Shown in pieces: positions 26,305 through 34,465 of a stretch of DNA of 64,000 nt. Source of the stretch: BRHc4a sp049323755 (GTDB lineage: Bacteria; Bacillota; Desulfotomaculia; Desulfotomaculales; Desulfocucumaceae). How positions within the stretch are numbered: the stretch's first letter is position 1; every line of letters begins with the position of its first letter. The stretch covers positions 124,001 to 188,000 of the forward strand of contig JBMOPE010000018.1 in NCBI GenBank assembly GCA_049323755.1. The letters are read 5' to 3'. The notes under the pieces were generated by a model, which was not told the origin of the DNA, did no database searches, and saw only the letters and a list, made by a program, of their open reading frames with translations. The position numbers and the translations under genes were made by a program.

Positions 26305-27084
26305 ATGGAGTTTCAAAACCTTATACTGGAAAAAGACGGTCATATTGCAGTAATTACTTTAAACCGCCCGGAAGTGCGCAATGCCCTTGATCCCAAAACC
26401 TGGGCGGAAATTCGCCAGGCTGTGCGTGAGTGCCGCTTTGATAAAGAGGTCAGGGTAGTAATTATTACCGGTGCCGGCGGCAAGGCCTTCGCCTCCGGGG
26501 CGGACATCCGTACCCTCAAAGAGCGCGAAACCCTGGAAGTGTTGACAAGTGAAGCCCAGGAGACGCTGCACGATGTGGAAAATTTGGATAAGCCCGTAAT
26601 TGCCGCCATAGATGGTTTTGCTCTGGGCGGCGGGTGTGAGCTGGCCCTAGCCTGTGATATCCGAATTGCCACCAGCCGGTCCAGGCTGGGGCAGCCCGAG
26701 GTTAATCTGGGCATCATCCCCGGTGCCGGCGGCACCCAGAGACTGCAGAGAATTGTAGGTATGGGCAAGGCCAAAGAATTAATTTTTACCGGCGATATAA
26801 TAGACGCCCGGGAGGCCATGGAAATCGGCCTGGTGAACAAAGTGGTGGAGCAGCCTGAAGATTTGATGGCGGCAGTTAAAGAAATGGCGCAAAAAATTAT
26901 AGCAAAGGGTCCCATGGCGGTGAGCCTTGCCAAGGTGGCCATCAATGTGGGGGCCAACACAGATATTTATTCGGGCATGTTGTTTGAGAAGTTTGCCCAG
27001 ACCATTGCCTTTTCCACGAAAGATCGCATTGAAGGCACTACCGCATTTTTAGAAAAACGCAAGCCTGATTTTCAGGGTAAATAA
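26305..27084 (+). CDS. Enoyl-CoA hydratase (crotonase family)
   Basis: This 259-residue crotonase should hydrate a trans-2-enoyl-CoA to the 3-hydroxyacyl-CoA. The oxyanion-hole region FASGADIRTL, the GFALGGGCELALACD segment with the first catalytic glutamate, and LGQPEVNLGIIPGAGG with the second are intact, supporting hydratase activity. The frame stays open into the thiolase gene, but the ATG at 26305 follows AAGGAG by 8 bases and gives the usual N-terminus. It is the last gene of the operon; no strong terminator hairpin is evident in the 220 bases after it. Confidence 0.94.
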   Translation: MEFQNLILEKDGHIAVITLNRPEVRNALDPKTWAEIRQAVRECRFDKEVRVVIITGAGGKAFASGADIRTLKERETLEVLTSEAQETLHDVENLDKPVIAAIDGFALGGGCELALACDIRIATSRSRLGQPEVNLGIIPGAGGTQRLQRIVGMGKAKELIFTGDIIDAREAMEIGLVNKVVEQPEDLMAAVKEMAQKIIAKGPMAVSLAKVAINVGANTDIYSGMLFEKFAQTIAFSTKDRIEGTTAFLEKRKPDFQGK

Positions 27085-27159
27085 AGCGATATCCCCGTAC
27101 TTTTTGCAACTATTTCCGCTTTTGTCCAATAAACACAGTCAATATTTGTTAAGAAATAA

Positions 27160-27192
27160 ATTGAAACAATGTGGAGCACAAAATGAAACCAA
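27160..27192 (+). promoter_or_regulatory. Candidate enhancer site: ATTGAAAC and GAAACCAA half-sites
   Basis: ATTGAAAC (27160) and GAAACCAA (27185) have GAAAC cores 22 bases apart and lie 73 bases before the -24 element. This repeats the arrangement at 14334 almost exactly. Confidence 0.5.
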
Positions 27193-27232
27193 TTTTTTAG
27201 TAGTATTCTTATTCAATAGTATATTTTGGTAT

Positions 27233-27248
27233 TGGTATAAATTTTGCA
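27233..27248 (+). promoter_or_regulatory. Sigma-54 promoter of acyl-CoA ligase 2
   Basis: TGGTATAAATTTTGCA keeps GG and GC 10 bases apart. The -24 box is slightly weaker (TGGTAT) and the -12 box is TTGCA. It lies 57 bases before the ATG at 27305. Confidence 0.78.
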
Positions 27249-27304
27249 AAATTAAAACAAAGCAGCTTATTTAGAAAAATTAATATTTTATTGGGGGGTA
27301 TAAA

Positions 27305-28945
27305 ATGGATTTTGAAAAACCGTATTTAAAGGTTTATAAGGCCGGGGGGGTAGATTGGGAAATAAAAATAGAACCAAAGGCGCTACACAGCCTGCTTTTT
27401 AGTTCCGCGCAAAAATATCCCGATAATACTGCGATAATTTTTTTTGGACGTAAGATTACTTTTAAACAATTGGCGGGCTGTGTGAAAAGAGCAGCCTCTG
27501 CTCTTGGCGAGACAGGTTTGCGCAAGGGAGACAGGGTTGCGTTAATGCTGCCCAATTGCCCGGATTTTGTTATTGCTTATTATGCTATTTTAAGTTTGGG
27601 TGGGATAGTGGTGAACACTAACCCCATGTATGTGGAAAGGGAAATAGAGTATCAGGCAAATGATTCTGGCGCAACTATGATGATAACTCTGGCGGACCTG
27701 TATCCCCGGGTTAAAAAAATCAAGGCAAACACCTGTCTTGATAAAGTTTACCTCACTGGTTTTGCCGGTAAGCCGGGGGAAATGCCCGATGATGCAATAT
27801 GGTTCCCGGATCTGTATGCCGAAGATCGCCCCGCACCGCCTGTGGTGGAAATTGATCCTCTTGAGGATGTAGCTGTATTCCAGTATACAGGGGGTACAAC
27901 CGGCGTACCCAAAGCGGTCATGCTTACGCATTTCAACCTTTATGCAAACTCGTGTCAGATTAGGCAATCTATTGTAACCGAAGGAATAATAGACCGCATT
28001 TTAAGCGTTCTTCCGTTCTTCCATGTTTTCGGCATGAGCTGCTGCATGAACCTTGCCATGGCGGCAGGAACCACGATGATCCTGCTGCCCAGGTTTTTGC
28101 CGGCTGAGGTTGCCCAAGCCATTAGTGATTATGAGCCGACATTCTTCCCCGGTGTGCCGACAATGATAGTTGCTATGTTAAATAGTCCCGAACTTAAGGA
28201 TTTTAAAGACTATGACAAGGTTGGGATATATAAAACCGGGGCAGGTCCACTCCCCATGGAAATACTTAATCTTATGAAGTCCAAGCTGGAGGGGACAAAT
28301 TCCAAGGTGAACGAAGGTTATGGGCTTTCTGAAGCCTCACCTGTTGCTATAAGCAATCCCGATTTTGGTGAAGATAAAAATGGCAGCATCGGTATTCCAT
28401 ACCCGGGTACCCATGTGGTGGTGGTAGATACCGAAACAGGCACCCGGCCATTGCCGGCAGGCGAGATTGGCGAACTTATTATAAAGGGTCCACAGGTTAT
28501 GAAGGGCTACTGGAACAAGCCTGAAGAAACCCGTAAAACGCTGAGGGACGGCTGGCTGTACACCGGCGACCTGGCCAGGATGGATGAAGACGGGTATTTT
28601 TATATCGTGGACAGGAAAAAGGATTTGATAATTGCCGGCGGCTATAACATTTACCCCCGTGAGGTAGAAGAGGTGCTGTTTGAGAACCAAAAAGTTCAAG
28701 AGGTGGTTGTGGCAGGTGTTCCCCACAAATACCGGGGCGAAACTGTGAAAGCTTATATCGTTTTAAAGGAAGGGCAAAGCGCCACAGAGGAAGAAATGAT
28801 TGCATATTGCAAAGAAAGATTAGCCCCATATAAAGTGCCAAAGATGGTTGAGTTTAGGAAGGAATTACCAAAAACTGCTGTGGGTAAGCTACTGCGGCGC
28901 ACACTTGTTGATGAGGAGAAAAATAAATTGCAGAATGAGGGATAA
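27305..28945 (+). CDS. Long/medium-chain acyl-CoA synthetase (AMP-forming), paralog 2
   Basis: This AMP-forming acyl-CoA ligase has the same length (546 residues) as the enzyme at 14475 and is very similar along its whole length. The motifs are QYTGGTTGVPKA, YGLSEASP, GWLYTGDLARMDEDGY, DRKKDLIIAGGYNIYP and PKTAVGKLLRR. The ATG follows a GGGG ribosome site. It is monocistronic, between its own sigma-54 promoter and a good terminator. Differences cluster in the middle of the protein (about residues 215-340), the region that shapes the acyl pocket, so the paralogs may differ in substrate. Confidence 0.93.
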   Translation: MDFEKPYLKVYKAGGVDWEIKIEPKALHSLLFSSAQKYPDNTAIIFFGRKITFKQLAGCVKRAASALGETGLRKGDRVALMLPNCPDFVIAYYAILSLGGIVVNTNPMYVEREIEYQANDSGATMMITLADLYPRVKKIKANTCLDKVYLTGFAGKPGEMPDDAIWFPDLYAEDRPAPPVVEIDPLEDVAVFQYTGGTTGVPKAVMLTHFNLYANSCQIRQSIVTEGIIDRILSVLPFFHVFGMSCCMNLAMAAGTTMILLPRFLPAEVAQAISDYEPTFFPGVPTMIVAMLNSPELKDFKDYDKVGIYKTGAGPLPMEILNLMKSKLEGTNSKVNEGYGLSEASPVAISNPDFGEDKNGSIGIPYPGTHVVVVDTETGTRPLPAGEIGELIIKGPQVMKGYWNKPEETRKTLRDGWLYTGDLARMDEDGYFYIVDRKKDLIIAGGYNIYPREVEEVLFENQKVQEVVVAGVPHKYRGETVKAYIVLKEGQSATEEEMIAYCKERLAPYKVPKMVEFRKELPKTAVGKLLRRTLVDEEKNKLQNEG

Positions 28946-28953
28946 AAAGACAG

Positions 28954-28989
28954 GGGATTCTCACTGTTTACGCGGGAGTCCCTTTTTTT
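28954..28989 (+). terminator. Rho-independent terminator
   Basis: A 9-base stem with two G-T pairs (28954-28962 with 28974-28982) is followed by seven T. It ends the acyl-CoA ligase 2 transcript. Confidence 0.85.
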
Positions 28990-29098
28990 ATATTTTAAAA
29001 AGGTTTTATTCTTTTTTATAAAACTTTTATAAATGCTTTATTGGTAGTTTATAATCACCTTATATAATGACCTCACTTAAAACAGGGAGGTCGTTAGG

Positions 29099-29800
29099 AT
29101 GAACAAAATTAAACTTCTGTATGATGTGGTCACCACCATGAAGGAAAAGGAACTTTTAAAGGGCAACCTGAAAGTGGAAGGCAGCAGGGACAGTGTCAAA
29201 ATATTCGGCCTTGACAACGATTTTGAAAAGAACTTTCTGGACGGCCGGACAAAGGCCAGGGTTTGCCTGGAGGTGGACTGTGAAGGTAAAAAAGTGAAGC
29301 ATGAAAGCAGCACCGAGTTTGAGCTGCCCGGCATGCAGGGGCACTGCCGGCACGGGCTGATAAGCCATTTTCATCATTGTCACGGGCATCACCACAGCCA
29401 TCATAAGGCGGATAGCTGTGATGGCGCCAAGTGCTGCGGCTTTAAGGAAAAGCTATCCAGGATAGCCTTTATTTTAAAGGTGCTAAACAGCATTAAAGTA
29501 GAGGAGCTGGAAAGTAAAAGCGTTGTGCTTACGCTTGACTTTGATGAGGCTTCCGGGGATATGCAGGGCTTAATCCGTGAAAAATTGCAGCAGCATAAAA
29601 AAATGCATAAGAACGATGATTTTAAATGCGCAGCCAGCGAGTTTTCGGGTATGGAGATTTCAGCCGGCAAGTTAAATGTATTCATTAACAAAAATAATGA
29701 AGTGGAGAGAGTAGTTGCAAACGTTGACGGGAAGCGAAAGGACGAAAACAATGGGCTGCACAGCATGAATTTAAGGGCTGAATTGAGTTTGATACAATAA
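29099..29800 (+). CDS. Histidine-rich protein of unknown function
   Basis: I do not recognise the family. The 233-residue protein has no signal peptide or membrane segment. Its centre (about residues 82-113) is packed with histidines and cysteines, including an HHCHGHHHSHH run followed by CDGAKCC, which looks like a metal-binding patch between two Lys/Glu-rich domains. The reading frame is well formed, with an AGGGAGG ribosome site 9 bases before the ATG and a terminator downstream. Metal storage or sensing is a guess from composition. It is not obviously linked to the two-component pair that follows. Confidence 0.8.
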   Translation: MNKIKLLYDVVTTMKEKELLKGNLKVEGSRDSVKIFGLDNDFEKNFLDGRTKARVCLEVDCEGKKVKHESSTEFELPGMQGHCRHGLISHFHHCHGHHHSHHKADSCDGAKCCGFKEKLSRIAFILKVLNSIKVEELESKSVVLTLDFDEASGDMQGLIREKLQQHKKMHKNDDFKCAASEFSGMEISAGKLNVFINKNNEVERVVANVDGKRKDENNGLHSMNLRAELSLIQ

Positions 29801-29825
29801 CGTCCTTAGGGGACGAAATTACGGG

Positions 29826-29936
29826 TCAGGAGACAGGAGACAGAATACAGTAGACAGGAGTTTTTTGCCCTGCCGCCTGTAAAACGACCGCCGGAAACGG
29901 CGGTTTTTCCCAATTCCCAATTCCCAATTCCGGACC
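29826..29936. repeat. Short stutter repeats and a terminator hairpin
   Basis: The gap between 29800 and 30022 holds GACAGGAGACAG-type iterations (29826-29860), a CCGCCG-GAAA-CGGCGG hairpin with five T (29888-29908, a good terminator for the His-rich gene), and three copies of CCCAATT (29908-29930). Related iterations recur at 49421-49504 and 53890-53925. Confidence 0.7.
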
Positions 29937-30021
29937 CATGAATAATGCTTTAAAAATATTGTATAGTTGATGTGCGCTGCCGGGTATATAATGGTTAAAA
30001 GTTGCAAAACAAGGGTAAACG

Positions 30022-31194
30022 GTGATTAATATGGATAAAGCAAGCAGGCGTTTTCATTTTTTTACAGACCTGAAAAATCGACGGAGAAGCAGTAAAGAAG
30101 AATGTGGCCGCTTATGTGAAGAGGTTGGACTCCACCGTAGATATTACAGGGATTTTCACCGGATGCACAGATCGGTAAAATATTTCCGTCCCTTTGCATT
30201 GCTGTTTAACTTGCTGATATTATTTTTATTGTTTCAACTGGTTGGGCTCAAGGCCATAGTGATAATGATTGCAATAATGATAATTGCTAAAGAAATAGTA
30301 CAGGTATTGTTCTTTCTGCGCCTGGAAAAGAGAATTTTCAGGCCCATTGAAGAGCTTAGAAACGGAGTGGAGGAGATCGCCAGGGGCAATTATGAGGTAA
30401 AAGTGGAGTGCAGTGTTAGTAATGAAATAGGCTTGCTGGTTGATTCCTTCAATGAAATGGCGCGAAAATTAAGGGAAGGCGAAAAAACAAAGAATGAGTA
30501 CGAGGAAAACAGAAAATCACTTATAGCCAATATCTCACATGACCTTAAAACGCCTATTACCTCCATACAGGGCTATATTGAGGCCATACTTGAAGGAAAT
30601 GTCGCAGCTCCTGAAAACAAAGATAAATACCTGCAGATAATACATCACAATATAATTTACGTTAATAAATTGATAGATGATTTATTCCTTTTTGCTAAGC
30701 TGGACATGCAGAAATTGGATTTTCAGTTTGAAACGGTACTTATTAAGGCCTATATGAGGGACTTAATGGAGGAATTCAGATTTGAGCTGGAAGAAAGACA
30801 GTCGGTACTAATATATGCTGATGATCTGGAGCAGGATCTTCCTGTAAGCATGGACAGGAAAAGAATGCATCAGGCCATAAGAAATATAATGGGCAATGCT
30901 TTGAAATACGGTCCGGAAAAGGGTCTGGTCATAAATGTTGAATTATATAAACAGGACGGCTTTGCCTGTATTGATATTAATGACAACGGGCCGGGGATTT
31001 CCGAAGACAAACTTCCCTATATATTTAACAGATTTTACCGTGTGGATAATGAGCGCACCAAGGACCTCATGAGCACCGGGCTGGGGCTGGCCATTGCCAG
31101 GGAACTGGTGGAGGCCCATGGGGGAAGTATTGCGGTTTCCAGCGCCGAAGGCAGGGGTACATGCTTAAGGATAACAATTCCGCTTGCCGGGTGA
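30022..31194 (+). CDS. Sensor histidine kinase (HAMP, HisKA, HATPase)
   Basis: This membrane sensor kinase of 390 residues has a basic cytoplasmic N-terminus, two close membrane segments (about 57-76 and 78-98) with almost no external loop, HAMP (about 100-155), HisKA with the phospho-histidine in NISHDLKTPITS (about 172), and an HATPase domain with N box NIMGNALKYG, DNGPGIS and STGLGLAIA. The short loop suggests intramembrane or intracellular sensing. The GTG start at 30022 has AAGGG 6 bases before it; the ATG at 30031 is an alternative. The response regulator follows after 27 bases. The signal is unknown. Confidence 0.93.
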   Translation: MINMDKASRRFHFFTDLKNRRRSSKEECGRLCEEVGLHRRYYRDFHRMHRSVKYFRPFALLFNLLILFLLFQLVGLKAIVIMIAIMIIAKEIVQVLFFLRLEKRIFRPIEELRNGVEEIARGNYEVKVECSVSNEIGLLVDSFNEMARKLREGEKTKNEYEENRKSLIANISHDLKTPITSIQGYIEAILEGNVAAPENKDKYLQIIHHNIIYVNKLIDDLFLFAKLDMQKLDFQFETVLIKAYMRDLMEEFRFELEERQSVLIYADDLEQDLPVSMDRKRMHQAIRNIMGNALKYGPEKGLVINVELYKQDGFACIDINDNGPGISEDKLPYIFNRFYRVDNERTKDLMSTGLGLAIARELVEAHGGSIAVSSAEGRGTCLRITIPLAG

Positions 31195-31221
31195 ATTTGG
31201 GGAAGGGAGGGGGATGCATCT

Positions 31222-31905
31222 GTGAAACGCATTTTGATTATTGAGGATGATATTAATATCGCCGAGTTGGAAAGGGACTATCTTCAGCTGAACGGATTTA
31301 AGGCCGACATTGTCCAGGATGGGGCCCAGGGTTTAAAAAAGGCCCTTTCCTGTATTTATGACGTCATTATAGTGGATCTGATGCTTCCCAATAAGCACGG
31401 ATATGAAATTATAAAAGAAGTAAGGGAGAAGCTGGATGTTCCAGTTATGGTTGTCTCTGCAAAAGGTGAGGATATCGACAAAATAAGGGGACTGGAGTAT
31501 GGGGCCGACGATTATCTGACAAAGCCGTTTAGCCCGGCGGAGATGGTGGCAAGGATTAAATCTCACATTAAAAGATATGAGCGATTAAAGGGTAATACTG
31601 CAGCTACTGAGGTGATAATCCGCAGGGGTCTGGAAATAAATACCGCATCCAGAAAGGTATATGTCAACGGCAGGGAAGCGCAAATGACTGCTAAGGAGTA
31701 TGATCTGCTGCTGTTTTTTGCCTCGAATCCCAACATAGTTTTTACAAAGGAAAGCATACTCAGCACCATATGGGGGGACGATTACTACGGCGATACGGCA
31801 ACAGTGGCCGTACACATCCAGAAAATAAGAAAAAAGATTGAGAAAGACCCGTCAAATCCGGAGTTTATTGAAACAATCTGGGGAGCGGGATACAGGTTTA
31901 ATTAG
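31222..31905 (+). CDS. OmpR/PhoB-family response regulator
   Basis: This 227-residue regulator is the partner of the kinase just upstream. The receiver domain has acidic residues EDD near the N-terminus, phospho-acceptor D in VDLMLPNKHG (about 51) and K in LTKPF (about 101). The C-terminal winged helix (about 130-225) ends in the typical IWGAGYRFN. An AGGGAGGGGG lies before the GTG start. Kinase-before-regulator is the less common order. Targets are unknown; autoregulation or the neighbouring genes are possible. Confidence 0.94.
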   Translation: MKRILIIEDDINIAELERDYLQLNGFKADIVQDGAQGLKKALSCIYDVIIVDLMLPNKHGYEIIKEVREKLDVPVMVVSAKGEDIDKIRGLEYGADDYLTKPFSPAEMVARIKSHIKRYERLKGNTAATEVIIRRGLEINTASRKVYVNGREAQMTAKEYDLLLFFASNPNIVFTKESILSTIWGDDYYGDTATVAVHIQKIRKKIEKDPSNPEFIETIWGAGYRFN

Positions 31906-31931
31906 ATTGTTGCGTCCGGCACCTGTAGTTC

Positions 31932-32033
31932 TTACCATTTCAACAAAGCGGCGACAACGGCAAGGGCAATTAAAGTAACGAAAAGCGTCGTCGCAACAAA
32001 AACGTAATTGGTAAACCTCCTGAAAAGGTCCAT
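31932..32033 (-). CDS. 33-residue single-span membrane protein
   Basis: This small gene is too short for usual ORF cut-offs. The ATG at 32033 follows a perfect AGGAGG with a 7-base gap. The product begins MDLFRRFTNYVF, continues with about 20 hydrophobic residues (V, A, L, T, I) and ends LLKW, a positive-inside single-span protein. It is convergent with the response regulator and ends 27 bases from it. Ribosome site, topology and compact form make it credible. The function is unknown; small spans of this kind often modulate a kinase or transporter. Confidence 0.7.
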   Translation of the reverse strand: MDLFRRFTNYVFVATTLFVTLIALAVVAALLKW

Positions 32034-32148
32034 TATAATCCTCCTAAGCTCTGTATTTATAGAATTCCCCGGAGATCAATATGTATCCATTTCAATTATC
32101 AGGTTGCTTTTGGATGCTGCGGGATATTGAGGGAGTTGTGATAACCAC

Positions 32149-32310
32149 ATGCCGGTGAGGGAAGCCAAAGAGAAAACTAAATTCTGGCATGCCGGGGATC
32201 TGGGTAATTTAGAGCTTCTTAGAGCCACATATATAACCCATTCCTTTTCCCCGCATATACATGAGGGGTTTGCCATAGGCGTTATAGAAAAGGTGTTGAG
32301 ACTCTTTTAA
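32149..32310 (+). pseudogene. N-terminal remnant of an AraC-family regulator
   Basis: The 53-codon frame begins MPVREAKEKTKFWHAGDLGN and contains THSFSPHIHEGFAIGVIEK, the cupin HxHxG stretch of AraC-type sensory domains. It then runs into a stop where about 230 further residues, including the two helix-turn-helix motifs, should follow. No continuation is seen in any frame before azlC starts 28 bases later. AraC regulators often precede azlCD, so this is probably the decayed regulator of the transporter, lost by an internal deletion. Confidence 0.75.
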
Positions 32311-32337
32311 CAGGTTGATTAGCAGGAGGTTTCAGGA

Positions 32338-33063
32338 ATGTCTGTTGCTCCATTTCTCAAAAGCCCGCAGAACGATGCGGAAATCAGCTTCAGCCAGGAA
32401 GGCTTTCTAATAGGCTTCAGGCAAAGTATTCCCATTGGGCTAAGTGTTTTTGCCTACGGCCTGGTTTTTGGCGTACTGGCCCGGCAGGCAGGGCTCAGCC
32501 TTACGGAATCGGTGATCATGAGCGGCCTGGTCTTTGCGGGCGCTTCACAGTTTGCTGCGGTGGCTCTATGGCAGATGCCTCTTCCTGTGACGGCCATAAT
32601 TATCACCACGCTGGTTATCAACCTGAGGCACATTCTTATGGGAGCGGCTTTGTATCCATGGTTTTCCAAAATGCCCCGGGTAAAGGCTTATGGCTCTCTT
32701 TTTTTCATGAATGATGAAAGCTGGGCGCTTACCATGGCCAGCCTGACCAGAGGAGAAAAAAACGGCGCATTTTTATTGGGAAGCGGTCTGATAGTTTTTA
32801 TGTTCTGGCTGGCCGCAACTATTATCGGACGAACCCTCGGCAGTGTATTACAGGACCCGTCCCTGTGGGGGCTGGACTTTGCCTTCACTGCAGTTTTCCT
32901 CGCCCTTCTGGTGGGCTTTTGGAAAGGGAAAAAAGATGTACTGCCCTGGGCTGTGGCCGCGGTGGTGTCGCTGGCCGCCAGCCACTGGCTGCCCGGCAAA
33001 TGGTATATTGTTCTTGGCGGCCTGGTGGGCAGCTGCGTGGGGGCGGTGCGGCATGCAGAGTGA
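32338..33063 (+). CDS. azlC: AzlC family branched-chain amino acid exporter subunit
   Basis: AzlC is the large subunit of the AzlCD exporter of branched-chain amino acids and analogues. The 241-residue protein shows the family blocks GFRQSIPIGLSVFAYGLVFG, AGASQFAAVALW and NLRHILMGAALYPW, and about seven membrane segments. AGGAGG precedes the ATG by 8 bases. It overlaps azlD by 11 bases. The regulator expected upstream survives only as a fragment, so expression may now be uncontrolled or read from elsewhere. Confidence 0.93.
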   Translation: MSVAPFLKSPQNDAEISFSQEGFLIGFRQSIPIGLSVFAYGLVFGVLARQAGLSLTESVIMSGLVFAGASQFAAVALWQMPLPVTAIIITTLVINLRHILMGAALYPWFSKMPRVKAYGSLFFMNDESWALTMASLTRGEKNGAFLLGSGLIVFMFWLAATIIGRTLGSVLQDPSLWGLDFAFTAVFLALLVGFWKGKKDVLPWAVAAVVSLAASHWLPGKWYIVLGGLVGSCVGAVRHAE

Positions 33064-33355
33064 TGTTACGTCTTTATTAACCATTGCGGGAATGGCCCTG
33101 GTGACATACCTGACCAGGGCGGGCGGCCTGCTTCTGATGGAGAGGGTTACCTTTTCGCCACGATTTAAAGTATGGCTGAACTATCTTCCTGGCACCGTTA
33201 TTATTTCCATGGTGGCTCCCTCTGTTCTCAGCGGCAATGTCCCAGAGGCAGGAGCGGCGCTGGCCACAATACTGGTGACCATAAGGTTTAAAAGCATATT
33301 TCCGGCCATGCTGGCAGGGGTGGGCACGGTGTGGATATTAAGGGCTATGTTTTAG
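33053..33355 (+). CDS. azlD: AzlD family branched-chain amino acid exporter subunit
   Basis: This is the small partner of AzlC, 100 residues with about four membrane segments. It includes the conserved TYLTRAGGLLLM and, later, LPGTVIISMVAPSVL. The start ATG at 33053 lies inside the end of azlC (11-base overlap); the frame stays open further upstream but only this start gives an AzlD-length protein. It ends three bases from the convergent gerAC stop, with no hairpin between. Confidence 0.9.
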   Translation: MQSDVTSLLTIAGMALVTYLTRAGGLLLMERVTFSPRFKVWLNYLPGTVIISMVAPSVLSGNVPEAGAALATILVTIRFKSIFPAMLAGVGTVWILRAMF

Positions 33356-33358
33356 TCC

Positions 33359-34465
33359 TTACGCAACCTCACCGGTGGACTGGATGTTTACTTTTACTTT
33401 AACCTTTATTTTACTCTGGCAGAAAAATTCATCCCACTCACCATCCTTTACAAGCTCCGGCCATTTTGCCCTGGCGTATTTACCCATTAGAATTGAGTCC
33501 ACCCGGTAGCTGTTTTGCAGGTCGAATATCAAATCCTCGCAGCGGCGCGTGATTTCTTCCTCCAGGGCCTTCGCTGCAATCTCCACATTTTCTTCCTCAC
33601 CGGCAAATACTATCCCTTCCAGGGACTCGGCAATATGTCCGTCCATTTTTATGGTTATTTCAAAAAACGGCTTGCCCTCTACAAGTCTGGCTTTCACTGA
33701 CCGGCTGTTCTGACCTTCAAAGGTTACTTTCTGGGGTTTGCCTTCGGCATCGTTAAAGCTGTATAATATGTCTCCGTATCCCTTCTGCCCGCGCAGCCAT
33801 ATTAGTGCAGCCATTTCCCGGGGGCTTATTTTCGCAACCATTTTATACCTTTTGAAAAGTGCAGCGCCGGATATTTCGAGTTTATTTTTGTCATGCATAC
33901 CAATAACGGGCAAAACAGTGTTAAAGCCATCAGTCAATGTATTTACCCGGAACTGATGCAATTGTTCTCTTGGGACGAAATAGTCCCTAGGGGAATTTCT
34001 AAGGAGGTCTAATATATTCTGGCCCACTGTCTGGTAATTTTGCGGCTTCATGGTAAGTATATCTTTGGTCCTGCCCTCCGATACCGCCAGAAGAATTGTC
34101 TCGCTGAAACGCGGGTCGCGGAACAAAATATCCACAACATCCCGTAAGCCTCTGTCGGCCAGTTCCTCGCCAAACAATATAACCTTCACATCTCCTATGG
34201 CCATCCCCCGGGAGGACTTGTTGGCCCTGTCAATTCTGGTGGCCGCAATGGTTTCACCTTCAACTGACATCACGTCAGACTTTTCCTTTGCGTTTCTGCT
34301 AAGTATGGGGAAATTAATTGTAAGGGAGTATATCTCTCCTTCTTCACTTTTAATTAAGTCATACCCCCCCACAAAGGGGATGAAGAGGTCGTCCACATCC
34401 CTGGCATCCCAGCACCCCGTAAACATAAGAGCTATAACCATCAGAAGAAAAAGCAGATTACGCAT
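33359..34465 (-). CDS. gerAC: Spore germination lipoprotein, GerAC type
   Basis: This is the C subunit of a GerA-type nutrient germinant receptor, anchored to the outer face of the spore inner membrane. The 368 residues start with a hydrophobic signal and a lipobox ending in FTGCWD (lipidated Cys about 18), followed by the GerAC N-terminal (about 20-190) and C-terminal domains. GGAGG followed by AAAAC before the ATG at 34465 decides the start over a TTG four codons upstream. It overlaps gerAB by 8 bases. It is last in the minus-strand gerAA-AB-AC operon. Confidence 0.93.
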   Translation of the reverse strand: MRNLLFLLMVIALMFTGCWDARDVDDLFIPFVGGYDLIKSEEGEIYSLTINFPILSRNAKEKSDVMSVEGETIAATRIDRANKSSRGMAIGDVKVILFGEELADRGLRDVVDILFRDPRFSETILLAVSEGRTKDILTMKPQNYQTVGQNILDLLRNSPRDYFVPREQLHQFRVNTLTDGFNTVLPVIGMHDKNKLEISGAALFKRYKMVAKISPREMAALIWLRGQKGYGDILYSFNDAEGKPQKVTFEGQNSRSVKARLVEGKPFFEITIKMDGHIAESLEGIVFAGEEENVEIAAKALEEEITRRCEDLIFDLQNSYRVDSILMGKYARAKWPELVKDGEWDEFFCQSKIKVKVKVNIQSTGEVA

